In this document: piece by piece, positions 1 to 6,145 of the stretch
How the letters are laid out: each line of letters begins with the position of its first letter
Position numbering within the stretch: the stretch's first letter is position 1
From: Alphaproteobacteria bacterium
GTDB taxonomy: Bacteria; Pseudomonadota; Alphaproteobacteria; Micavibrionales; Micavibrionaceae
Direction: 5' to 3'
NCBI GenBank assembly: GCA_021776015.1
Contig: JAJFGT010000067.1
Span: 1 to 8,190, forward strand
DNA length: 8,190 nucleotides
Notes under the pieces: model-generated
Told to the model about the DNA's origin: nothing
The model's input: only the letters and a program-made list of their open reading frames with translations
Database searches by the model: none
Translations under genes and position numbers: made by a program

Positions 1-2
1 AG

Positions 3-86
3 CATAGACATTATCTTGACATTGGAACAAAAGTAGAACATAATCAATGTCTCCAACAGTTAGATTCTGTCTGGAATGTATCGTAG
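3..86 (+). CDS. 3' end of an unidentified gene (partial, cut by window edge)
   Basis: An open frame enters from the left edge and ends with TAG at 84-86, giving 27 residues ending in QQLDSVWNVS. It is in the same orientation as the phage-like gene downstream, and two hairpins with T runs follow its stop, which is what the end of a real transcription unit looks like. I do not recognise the protein; 27 residues are too few for family assignment. If the next gene is a virion protein, this could be the tail of another phage structural gene, but that is inference from position only. A strong promoter-like sequence at 16-44 lies inside this frame, so the region could instead be non-coding. Confidence 0.4.
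   Translation, partial: HRHYLDIGTKVEHNQCLQQLDSVWNVS
16..44 (+). promoter_or_regulatory. Near-consensus sigma70 promoter
   Basis: TTGACA at 16-21 is a perfect -35 hexamer. Exactly 17 bp later, CATAAT at 39-44 matches the -10 consensus at five of six positions. A transcript would start near 49-52. It could drive the gene at 155 through a leader of about 100 nt, or a short RNA ending at the terminator at 108-134. This is the best promoter match I found in the window. AT-rich DNA yields chance hits, and it lies within the possible 3' end of a coding frame, so activity is not certain. Confidence 0.5.
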
Positions 87-101
87 TTGAAAACTACTTT
101 T
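83..101 (+). terminator. Short hairpin with T run, possible first of two tandem terminators
   Basis: GTAGTT (83-88) and AACTAC (92-97) form a perfect 6-bp stem with a 3-nt loop, followed directly by TTTT (98-101). The TAG stop of the upstream frame lies inside the left arm. The stem is only partly GC, so on its own it would be a weak terminator, but it sits just before a stronger one. Confidence 0.35.
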
Positions 102-107
102 GTAACC

Positions 108-134
108 AACCCGCCTTATGATGCGGGTTTTTTT
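108..134 (+). terminator. Rho-independent terminator
   Basis: AACCCGC (108-114) pairs perfectly with GCGGGTT (123-129) around an 8-nt loop, and a run of seven Ts covers 128-134. This is a classic intrinsic terminator for + strand transcription. Its odd feature is position: the T run ends only 20 nt before the ATG at 155, leaving no room for a separate promoter for that gene. Confidence 0.8.
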
Positions 135-154
135 GTTTAAAAAAGGAAAAAATT

Positions 155-493
155 ATGACAACTCTTTTACCCATTGATTCAAATAACAATGCAATCCCTG
201 CTCTTCGTTTAAAGGATGGAGGGGCTCAATCGATTGCGGTCAATACATCATCCTCAGTACGAAATGCTGTGGCGTTAACCGCAGAGACAAGAATTATAAG
301 TCTTTATACGACAGGAGCGGTATATCTTCGTTTTGGAGATTCTAGTGTAGTTGCGACATCTACAGATCATTATTTCCCAGATGGCGTTTACTATGATCTT
401 TCAATTGGAGGGAATGGTACAGAGCATACACCTTACGTTGCAGCGCTGGCCGTGGACACAGATTCTATCGTTTATGTTTCAGAGAAAGTATAG
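155..493 (+). CDS. Small phage-virion-like protein, function unknown
   Basis: A complete 112-residue protein with a good ribosome site (AAGGA at 143-147, 7 nt before the ATG). It has no signal peptide, no membrane segment and no catalytic motif. The N-terminus (LLPIDSNNNAIPALRLKDGG) is followed by short alternating hydrophobic stretches typical of an all-beta fold, with RIISLYTTGAVYLRFGDSS (about 46-64) and DHYFPDGVYYDLSIGG (about 71-86), ending VYVSEKV. From memory it resembles small hypothetical proteins found among phage or phage-like structural genes of alphaproteobacteria, perhaps a decoration or fibre accessory protein; I cannot confirm this by search. It sits just after an intrinsic terminator and converges on recR with 3 nt between stops. 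It may mark the end of a prophage or phage-derived cluster left of the window. The gene is real with high confidence; the phage link is moderate. Confidence 0.75.
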   Translation: MTTLLPIDSNNNAIPALRLKDGGAQSIAVNTSSSVRNAVALTAETRIISLYTTGAVYLRFGDSSVVATSTDHYFPDGVYYDLSIGGNGTEHTPYVAALAVDTDSIVYVSEKV

Positions 494-496
494 CAA

Positions 497-1093
497 CTAT
501 TCAACATTTTTTCGTGATTTAAAAGCTGTGCCAATAGTGCCTTCATCGAGAAAATCAAGTTCTCCTCCCATAGGAATTCCACGGGCGAGTCCTGTTATTG
601 TGAGATTAAGGTCACTCAAAAGGTCAGTGATATAGTGTGCTGTTGTTTGTCCATCAACAGTGGCACTGAGAGCGATAATAATTTCTTCAAAATCTTGGTT
701 TTGAATGCGGATCTTTAAACGATCCAAATTAAGGTCCTTGGGGGCGATTCCGTCTATCGCGGAAAGAACTCCTCCAAGAACATGGTAGTGCCCTTTGTAG
801 TGCCCTGTGCGCTCAATAGCCCATACATCAGAGACAGAGGCAACGATACATAGTACGCTTTCATTTCTTTTGTAGTCTTCACAAATATGACACGGGCTCT
901 GTGTATCTAAATTTCCACAGACCAGACAAGATTGAATTGTATCTGCCGCGTCTAAGAGTGTATGCGCAAGAGGGCGCATAAGAGTCTCTTTATTTTGGAT
1001 AATATGAAGGGCGACACGCCGTGCGGAACGAGGGCCCAGATTTGGAAGGCTGGAAAGGATTTTTATAAGATGATCAAGGGCGTGTTCAGACAT
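497..1093 (-). CDS. recR: Recombination protein RecR
   Basis: RecR acts with RecF/RecO to load RecA on gapped DNA covered by SSB. The 198-residue length is normal. In order: helix-hairpin-helix LPNLGPRSARRVALHII (16-32); zinc finger with Cys56, Cys59, Cys68 and Cys71 (CxxC-8-CxxC); Toprim domain from about residue 79, with AIERTG (92-97) and YHVLGG (103-108); the conserved ATVDGQTTAHYITDLL (144-159); and the C-terminal LARGIPMGGELDFLDEGT (169-186). One oddity is the first Toprim strand, VLCIVASVSDV, with Ala85 where most RecR proteins carry the conserved Toprim glutamate. It is the last gene of a minus-strand operon after the flavin reductase (9-nt gap). No clear ribosome site precedes the ATG, so translation is probably coupled. 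It is not beside dnaX-ybaB here, its common setting, as far as the window shows. Confidence 0.96.
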   Translation of the reverse strand: MSEHALDHLIKILSSLPNLGPRSARRVALHIIQNKETLMRPLAHTLLDAADTIQSCLVCGNLDTQSPCHICEDYKRNESVLCIVASVSDVWAIERTGHYKGHYHVLGGVLSAIDGIAPKDLNLDRLKIRIQNQDFEEIIIALSATVDGQTTAHYITDLLSDLNLTITGLARGIPMGGELDFLDEGTIGTAFKSRKNVE

Positions 1094-1102
1094 GAGTTAA
1101 AT

Positions 1103-1822
1103 CTATTTTGTTATTTCCCATTTGTCAGCATAAATATAGTCCGTATCGATTCCTTTTTTAACAAGGCATGTTTCTAAGATTTTAACCATATCAGGTGTTC
1201 CACATAAATAGGCGCAAAAACCTTTTAAGGATTTAAAATCTTGTTCAATATAATCTTGAAGGAAAGCATATCTAGTAGCAGTTTGATCTGGAGAATCATC
1301 GACGGTTTGATCGGATAAAATAGGACGGTAAATAAGGCGAGGATCTTCTTTTTCGAGTGTTTTAAAGTAAGTGTTTAAGTAGAAATCTTCAGCCTGTTTT
1401 GTTCCGTGATATAAATAGAGAGGCGTTTCTCTATCTGTGCTAAGAGCATGATCTACAATTGATTTTATTTGAGCCAAGCCAATGCCGCCAGCAAGAGCGA
1501 GCATCGGTTTTTTGCATTGATCTGTATATGTACATACTCCATGAGGACCCTTGAATTTCAAGGAAGATCCAACAGATACTTTATCATAAAGATAAGCACT
1601 TAAGTGCCCTCTTCGACGAATATGTAACTCTATAATATTTACATCAGAGGAGGGGGCGCTAGCAATGGAGTATGAGCGCTCTTCAAAGCCTTCTTGGATC
1701 AGAGTGATATATTGCCCAGCATCAAAGAGGAGGGGCTTCTCAGGCTGAAGATATAAGATTTTCAGATCGGAGGTAAGTGTCTTTACATCTTGCACACGGG
1801 CTTTTAAAAGAGACTCCGTCAT
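1103..1822 (-). CDS. FNR-family NAD(P)H-flavin oxidoreductase
   Basis: A 239-residue cytoplasmic flavoprotein of the ferredoxin-NADP reductase superfamily. RSYSIAS (49-55) is the RxYSxxS motif that binds FAD (or FMN). GPHG (92-95) closes the flavin domain. GGIGLAQ (112-118) stands where the NAD(P)H domain usually has GGTGxAP, and CGTPDM (207-212) is the usual nicotinamide-site motif. There is no 2Fe-2S ferredoxin domain at either end, so it resembles stand-alone reductases of the Fre/LuxG and COG0543 type, which pass electrons from NAD(P)H to flavin or to a separate partner. The partner is unknown. It starts 2 nt after the stop of lolA and ends 9 nt before recR, so it is almost surely cotranscribed and translationally coupled. 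Family assignment is firm; substrate is not. Confidence 0.88.
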   Translation of the reverse strand: MTESLLKARVQDVKTLTSDLKILYLQPEKPLLFDAGQYITLIQEGFEERSYSIASAPSSDVNIIELHIRRRGHLSAYLYDKVSVGSSLKFKGPHGVCTYTDQCKKPMLALAGGIGLAQIKSIVDHALSTDRETPLYLYHGTKQAEDFYLNTYFKTLEKEDPRLIYRPILSDQTVDDSPDQTATRYAFLQDYIEQDFKSLKGFCAYLCGTPDMVKILETCLVKKGIDTDYIYADKWEITK

Positions 1823-1824
1823 GC

Positions 1825-2475
1825 CTATTGATTAAACCCTTTTGTTTTAGGGGCTATAAAGGTAAAGAGGGATCGAGGAAGAGGCATATCTGTCTGAATA
1901 TCAAAAAGCTCTATCTCTGTGATCTCACCCATAGCATCAACAACGCGCCATTTTTTGAGTTGGAAAGGCTCTTTCTCAAAGCCCAGCGTAATAGATCCTG
2001 AATGAGGGTCATCTGTTTGGAGAAGGGTAATTTGTAACATATCTTCTACATGCATGATGCGCTCTACATTTATATACTCATCTGTAAGGCTTATATTGGG
2101 ACGGAGAATGAAATCAGCAAGAGTTTGTCCTATGAGAGCATTCCGTTGTTCATTGATATCTCCATCATAAAAATAAATGAATGTTCCATCGGCCACGATA
2201 TAATCTTTCAGAGGAGGATCATATTCAAAGCGAAGACGTCCTGGTCTGTGAAGATAGAAAGTACCTGTTAATTGAGGGCCAGAGGATGTTGTTTGTAGAA
2301 AACGAGCTTTCACCGTTCCCATAGATTGCATGTATTTTTCTGCTTTTATTATCTCTGGGGTACTTGTTGCTGCTACAGCAGGTGTAAAAGCGAGAGATAA
2401 AGAGGAGAGGAGGCAAAGCCCTGCTAAAATAAAAAGGATATGTCCTTTTATAAAGTGATATATAAAATTATTCAT
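1825..2475 (-). CDS. lolA: Outer-membrane lipoprotein carrier protein LolA
   Basis: LolA is the periplasmic chaperone that takes lipoproteins from the inner-membrane LolCDE complex to the outer membrane. The 216-residue product has a signal peptide: charged N-terminus (to K10), hydrophobic core about 12-30, and a likely cleavage after AVA (34-36). The mature part shows the LolA signature GTFYLHRPGRLRFEYDPP (71-88), DGTFIYFYDGD (96-106), and LKKWRVVDAMGEITEIEL (173-190). Arg82 within RLRFEY is in the region of the conserved arginine that controls the lipoprotein-binding cavity. It is first in the minus-strand unit with the flavin reductase and recR. No clear Shine-Dalgarno sequence precedes the ATG; the leader is very AT-rich. 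The family is clear although the identity level is unmeasured. Confidence 0.92.
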   Translation of the reverse strand: MNNFIYHFIKGHILFILAGLCLLSSLSLAFTPAVAATSTPEIIKAEKYMQSMGTVKARFLQTTSSGPQLTGTFYLHRPGRLRFEYDPPLKDYIVADGTFIYFYDGDINEQRNALIGQTLADFILRPNISLTDEYINVERIMHVEDMLQITLLQTDDPHSGSITLGFEKEPFQLKKWRVVDAMGEITEIELFDIQTDMPLPRSLFTFIAPKTKGFNQ

Positions 2476-2638
2476 AGAGCTATATTTAATATGCTTTTTT
2501 TAAAAAGAAAAGGAATTTCATATTTAAGCCTATAAATTTCAACATATTCTTAGAGATCAGATGATAGACTATCCCTTATTTTTACTGTAGGCTCCCCCCG
2601 AAAATTTAAGCTTTAAAAATTCGAGAAAGAAATATTTT
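2476..2638. promoter_or_regulatory. Divergent intergenic region between lolA and uppP
   Basis: This 163-bp AT-rich gap separates two outward-facing genes, so it must hold both promoters. For uppP the best spaced candidate is TAGACT (2565-2570), 17 bp, TAGGCT (2588-2593), which is weak against consensus. A run of six Cs (2593-2598) follows it. GAGAAAG (2623-2629) is the likely uppP ribosome site. For lolA, TTGAAA (reverse strand of 2537-2542) is a possible -35 but lacks a well-spaced -10. I saw no convincing operator or riboswitch. Confidence 0.4.
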
Positions 2639-3451
2639 ATGATTTTATTTCATATTGTGCTGCTGGCCATTGTTCAAGGAATTACAGAATTCTTGCCCAT
2701 TAGTTCAAGTGGTCATCTCTCACTTCTTCACAGTATATGGGATGGCGATGATGTTCAGCTTCGCTATGAAACAAATCGTATGTTTGATATTGCTGTTCAT
2801 GTGGGGACACTCTTGGCTGTTCTTCTTTATTTTCGAAAAGATGTTTGGTCCATGATGTTGGGTCTAATCTTTTTTTATAAAAAGGAGAAAAAAAGAGATG
2901 GTATTCTGGCTCTTCAAGTGGGACTAGCCTCTGTTCCTGTTATGATTGCAGGATATATGCTTCATCTATGGTCTCCAAGTTTTCTGAGTGCGTTGTATGT
3001 CGTGGCATGGGCTAATATTATTTATGCTATTATTTTATGGATTTCGGATAAAACAATCGTGACTAAAAAAACAATTGAGACATTAAGCTGGAAAGATGCT
3101 GTTATCATAGGCAGTGCACAGGCTTTGGCTCTTATTCCAGGGACAAGTCGTTCAGGTGTTACAATGACAACAGCTCGTTTTTTAGGATATGATCGAACGG
3201 AATCAGCTCGTTTTTCTATGTTTTTGGGAATGGTGGCTATTTCTGGAGCGGGGCTTCTGAGTTCTTTTGATGTCGATTGGAGTAATACAGAGCTTGGTCT
3301 TGATATTGGACTGGCTGTCTTATTATCTTTTTGTGCCGCTCTTCTTGCGATTGCATTGATGATGCGCTGGCTTGCACGGGCGAGCTTTACGCCGTTTGTT
3401 ATTTATCGTCTTATTTTTGGAATTATACTTTTGGGTGTTATTTATTTTTAA
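2639..3451 (+). CDS. uppP: Undecaprenyl-diphosphatase UppP (BacA)
   Basis: UppP removes a phosphate from undecaprenyl diphosphate, regenerating the lipid carrier for peptidoglycan and other cell-surface polymers; overproduction of this family gives bacitracin resistance. The 270-residue protein is a normal-length polytopic inner-membrane protein with many hydrophobic segments. Both family motifs are present: VQGITEFLPISSSGHL (12-27), with Glu17 and His26, and PGTSRSG (167-173), with Arg171, matching the catalytic region of E. coli UppP. The position of E. coli Glu17 is Gln13 here, a common substitution in the family. A lysine/arginine-rich cytoplasmic-type loop (KKEKKRD, 81-87) separates helices. 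murD follows 30 nt downstream, so both are probably cotranscribed in a cell-wall unit. Confidence 0.96.
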   Translation: MILFHIVLLAIVQGITEFLPISSSGHLSLLHSIWDGDDVQLRYETNRMFDIAVHVGTLLAVLLYFRKDVWSMMLGLIFFYKKEKKRDGILALQVGLASVPVMIAGYMLHLWSPSFLSALYVVAWANIIYAIILWISDKTIVTKKTIETLSWKDAVIIGSAQALALIPGTSRSGVTMTTARFLGYDRTESARFSMFLGMVAISGAGLLSSFDVDWSNTELGLDIGLAVLLSFCAALLAIALMMRWLARASFTPFVIYRLIFGIILLGVIYF

Positions 3452-3481
3452 AATATCAGTTTCAAGGTTACAGGGTATCCT

Positions 3482-4867
3482 ATGATGGATTTATCTCATT
3501 TTAAAGACAAAAAAATGGCTGTTTTAGGGCTTGGAAAGTCAGGGTTGTCCGTGGCAAGAGAGCTTAAAAAGCTTGGAATTTCATGTCAGTCTTGGGATGA
3601 TTCTGAAAAAGCCCGCCAGAAAGCTGCTGATCTGGGGCTTGAGTTAACAGACTTAATGCTATGCCCTTTTGAAGCTATAGATTATTTAATACTCTCTCCT
3701 GGAATTCCTCATAATTTTCCTGCCCCTCATCCCATTGTGGCACGAGCCCAAAAAGCAAATGTTGAGATTGTGAGTGATATCTTTCTATTTAAAGAAGGAT
3801 GTCTGGATCTGGATATAATTGCTGTGACGGGAACAAATGGAAAATCTACAACAACCGCTCTCCTGTATCATGTTTTGAAGAATTGTCTTTCCTGTCAAAT
3901 GGGAGGGAATATTGGAACAGCCTTGATGGATTTAGATTTGAGATCAAAATGTGATGTCGTGGTTGCAGAGCTTTCATCCTATCAAACAGAGATAACACCC
4001 AATCTGAATGCCAAAGCTGTTATATGGCTTAATATTACTCCTGATCATCTTGATCGATATGAATCTATGGACAAATATGTTCAGGCAAAAGCTCGTATTT
4101 TTGAAACAAAGAAAGACGGTGGAGTTGCCGTAATTTGTATTGATGATGCTTGGAGTCAGGCTATGTTCAAATCTGTTCAGACAAATAAAAAATGGACTTT
4201 GATTCCTGTTTCAACACAGCAGATTCTTGATGAAGGTGTTAGCATTCTTGAAGGGCGTATCTTTGAAAATGGCCGTCCTATGGGTTCTATGGATCAAGCA
4301 GTGCGGCTTAAAGGGCAACATAATCACCAAAATGCAGCGTGTGTTTATGCGGTGGCTCGAAACCTTTATGATATGACGTCTCAGGAAGTCCAAGATCTAT
4401 TTGGATCGTTTGAAGGTCTCGCTCATCGCCAGTTTCATAACGCTCATATTGGTCATGTTGATTATATTAATGATAGTAAGGCAACAAATGCAGATGCATC
4501 AGAGAAAGCTCTCCGTAGCTATGAGAATATTTATTGGTTAGCGGGGGGTGTCGCAAAAGAGGGTGGTTTGGCCCCTCTACTACCAGCCTTAGGCACAGTT
4601 CGAAAAGCGTATTTATATGGAGAGTCTGCGCTTGATTTTTATAATTTTTTAAAAGAACATTCTGTGGAGTGTCAAGTATTTAAACAGATGGATGAAGCTT
4701 TTCAGGCGGCTCATCAAGAGTCTCAAGGTGATGCTCAAGCAGCAACACTTCTTCTCTCTCCTGCCTGTGCCTCCTTTGATCAATATTCTTCTTTTGAGAA
4801 GAGAGGGGAGCATTTTGAAATGTTAGTAGCTGAATTTTCAAAAAATTATTTAAATCAGAGCTTATAA
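3482..4867 (+). CDS. murD: UDP-N-acetylmuramoyl-L-alanine--D-glutamate ligase MurD
   Basis: MurD is the cytoplasmic ligase that uses ATP to add D-glutamate to UDP-MurNAc-L-Ala. All three Mur domains are present in 461 residues: an N-terminal Rossmann domain with VLGLGKSGLS (14-23) and SPGIP (72-76); a central ATPase domain with P-loop VTGTNGKSTTT (115-125), ELSSYQ (163-168), NITPDHLDR (184-192) and Lys203 in QAKARIF, the likely carbamylated lysine; and a C-terminal domain with GLAHR (312-316), NDSKATN (330-336), WLAGG (352-356) and SPACASFDQ (426-434). Two ATG codons stand in tandem (3482 and 3485), with AAGG at 3463-3466 and AGGG at 3470-3473 upstream; the second ATG fits the second ribosome site about as well. 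There is no terminator after it before the next gene. Not the usual large dcw cluster here, only uppP alongside. Confidence 0.97.
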   Translation: MMDLSHFKDKKMAVLGLGKSGLSVARELKKLGISCQSWDDSEKARQKAADLGLELTDLMLCPFEAIDYLILSPGIPHNFPAPHPIVARAQKANVEIVSDIFLFKEGCLDLDIIAVTGTNGKSTTTALLYHVLKNCLSCQMGGNIGTALMDLDLRSKCDVVVAELSSYQTEITPNLNAKAVIWLNITPDHLDRYESMDKYVQAKARIFETKKDGGVAVICIDDAWSQAMFKSVQTNKKWTLIPVSTQQILDEGVSILEGRIFENGRPMGSMDQAVRLKGQHNHQNAACVYAVARNLYDMTSQEVQDLFGSFEGLAHRQFHNAHIGHVDYINDSKATNADASEKALRSYENIYWLAGGVAKEGGLAPLLPALGTVRKAYLYGESALDFYNFLKEHSVECQVFKQMDEAFQAAHQESQGDAQAATLLLSPACASFDQYSSFEKRGEHFEMLVAEFSKNYLNQSL

Positions 4868-4960
4868 TTTCTTCTATCAGAATGGAATGTATGTTAGAAT
4901 AGAAGCATGCTATAAAATAGTAATTGCTTTACTCACTTATTAAAAAAAAGGATAAAAACC
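4868..4960 (+). promoter_or_regulatory. Leader/promoter region of the hibernation factor gene
   Basis: The 93-bp gap after murD holds CTTCTAT (4871-4877) and its perfect inverted copy ATAGAAG (4899-4905) around a 21-nt spacer, then TATAAA (4911-4916), which could be a -10 box with no good -35. AGTAA (4919-4923) and TTACT (4929-4933) form a second short inverted repeat. There is no T run, so neither is a terminator. The inverted repeat just ahead of the possible -10 could be an operator, or chance in AT-rich DNA. A strong AAGGA (4947-4951) serves the next gene. Confidence 0.35.
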
Positions 4961-5590
4961 ATGGACGTAACTCTTAACGGAAAACACATGGATGTTGGTG
5001 ATGCCCTCCGTACTCACATACAAGATAAGATGGAAGATATTAACGAGAAATATTTTAATCGTGCTATCGAGACCATCGTTACAATAGGAAAAGAAGGAAC
5101 AGCTTTTTTAAAAGTTCATATTTCATTTCGAGTTGGAAAAGATATTTTAATTCAAGCGACAGCTCAAGATACAGATCCCTATAGTGCCTTTGATAAAGCT
5201 GCGGAAAAAGCGTCAAAGCAGCTTCGCCGTTATAAAAACCGTTTACGGGATCATCATGAACGTTTAGATAAAACACCTGAAACTGAAATTATGAAAGCAA
5301 ATGATTATACATTGGCAGCAGAGATTTTTGATCATCTTTCAGAAACAGAAGCTGTCAACGATGATGATGAAAGGTTTGTTCCAAAGGAACCTGCTATTGT
5401 TGCTGAGTTAAAGACAGTTATTCATGAAATGACAGTATCAGAAGCTGTTATGCGGATGGATTTATCTGAAGAGCCTGCTCTGATGTTTAGGAATTCAAAA
5501 ACAAACACCCTTAATATGGTCTATCGGCGTTCAGATGGAAATATTGGATGGGTTGACCCTGAGGAATCATTGGCAGCTGTTGCTGAGTAA
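4961..5590 (+). CDS. hpf: Ribosome hibernation promoting factor, long form
   Basis: Long-form HPF binds the 30S decoding region and dimerises 70S ribosomes into inactive 100S particles during starvation. The 209-residue protein has the N-terminal S30AE domain (about 1-100), with VGDALRTHI (12-20), AFDKAAEKASKQLRRYKNRL (76-95) and the basic stretch after it, then an acidic linker (about 105-145) and the C-terminal dimerisation domain (about 148-200), with MTVSEAVMRMDL (157-168), ALMFRNS (173-179) and GNIGWVDP (193-200). Both domains are intact, so it is the long type and not the short HPF/YfiA type. It has a strong ribosome site (AAGGA). Its common neighbour in proteobacteria, rpoN, is absent from this window; it follows murD instead. 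A 93-bp gap suggests its own promoter. Confidence 0.95.
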   Translation: MDVTLNGKHMDVGDALRTHIQDKMEDINEKYFNRAIETIVTIGKEGTAFLKVHISFRVGKDILIQATAQDTDPYSAFDKAAEKASKQLRRYKNRLRDHHERLDKTPETEIMKANDYTLAAEIFDHLSETEAVNDDDERFVPKEPAIVAELKTVIHEMTVSEAVMRMDLSEEPALMFRNSKTNTLNMVYRRSDGNIGWVDPEESLAAVAE

Positions 5591-5597
5591 TGAGCTG

Positions 5598-5618
5598 AAG
5601 AACGCTTTGTTCTTTGTT
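5598..5618 (+). terminator. Weak hairpin terminator after hpf
   Basis: AAGAAC (5598-5603) pairs with GTTCTT (5609-5614) around a 5-nt loop, and the + strand continues TGTTGT. It lies 8 nt after the hpf stop and before the convergent acetyltransferase stop, where a terminator is expected. The stem is short and AT-rich. There is no T run on the other strand. Confidence 0.3.
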
Positions 5619-5626
5619 GTCAGATA

Positions 5627-6145
5627 CTAGGCTTCTATATGTTTTTTAATTTGTGCTGGAACACCTGCAACGAGGGTGTTTTCAGGCACGTCGTCGCGGA
5701 CAAGAGCCCCTGCGGCAATAATGGCGTTTCGTCCAATTGTAACACCAGGTAGAATGATGGCTTGAGATCCTATCCACGCACCGTCTTTTATAGTGATGGG
5801 TTTGGAAAAGTGTGGGCGAGGAAGTGCCTTGATAGAGTGATCTAAAGAATCTGTTGTCAGGATGACATAGGGGGAAATGACGACATCATCACCAAGTTGT
5901 ATGCCGCCTCGTGCCATCATCATGACGCCGTGATTAAGAGCGCAACGATCTCCGATTATAATATTGTGATGTCCACTGATACGAACAGCTCCAAAAACAC
6001 GTAGCTCTTTTCCACAATGTTGAATACTTGAACGGATAAAAAGGACTCTTAAAAATCGTGTTGAATGATCCCAGATATACAATACAGAAAAGAGCACTTT
6101 TTTAAAAAAAGAAAGGTGACGCACGCGTGTTGTAATTATATTCAT
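5627..6145 (-). CDS. Hexapeptide-repeat O-acetyltransferase (WbbJ/maltose-acetyltransferase type)
   Basis: A 172-residue left-handed beta-helix acyltransferase, likely using acetyl-CoA to acetylate a sugar hydroxyl. Hexapeptide repeats run from about residue 62 (IIIGDRCALNHGV) to 161, ending IIAAGALVRDDVPENTLVAG and the family tail GVPAQIKK (161-168). GAWIGSQAIILPGVTIG (122-138) is the usual coenzyme-A-side coil. His103 in DSLDHS is the probable catalytic histidine, in the loop after SPYVIL. The N-terminus (about 11-40) is hydrophobic and basic and may associate with the membrane. The start overlaps the sulfotransferase stop in an ATGA, with AAGGA 12 nt upstream, so the two are translationally coupled. 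Context suggests a surface-glycan substrate; the true acceptor cannot be read from sequence. Confidence 0.88.
   Translation of the reverse strand: MNIITTRVRHLSFFKKVLFSVLYIWDHSTRFLRVLFIRSSIQHCGKELRVFGAVRISGHHNIIIGDRCALNHGVMMMARGGIQLGDDVVISPYVILTTDSLDHSIKALPRPHFSKPITIKDGAWIGSQAIILPGVTIGRNAIIAAGALVRDDVPENTLVAGVPAQIKKHIEA

Larger units (their letters stand above)
50..134 (+). ncRNA. Candidate short RNA or attenuated leader
   Basis: This is the interval between the expected start of transcription from the promoter at 16-44 and the T run of the terminator at 108-134. It would be about 85 nt long with two 3' hairpins (83-97 and 108-129). The layout (good promoter, compact structured RNA, intrinsic terminator) is that of many bacterial sRNAs, including those arising from the 3' end of an upstream gene. 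It could equally be a leader in which termination limits expression of the gene at 155. I recognise no known RNA family. The evidence is layout only. Confidence 0.25.

Noticed and set aside
351..635. A 94-residue open frame on the + strand
   Set aside because: It overlaps the 3' half of the phage-like gene and the 3' end of recR on the opposite strand, has no ribosome site and shows no protein-like pattern. It is a frame shadow across a gene junction.
962..1177. A 71-residue + strand frame opposite recR and the flavin reductase
   Set aside because: Lies antisense to two well-supported genes and carries no recognisable motif.
2601..2621. AT-rich near-palindrome (AATTTAAGCTTTAAAAATT) before uppP
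   Set aside because: The symmetry is imperfect and such patterns arise easily in AT-rich DNA; no further sign of an operator.
2651..2710. Missing first glutamate (Gln13) in the UppP motif as a sign of an inactive enzyme
   Set aside because: Gln at this position is common in UppP proteins; Glu17, His26 and Arg171 are all present.
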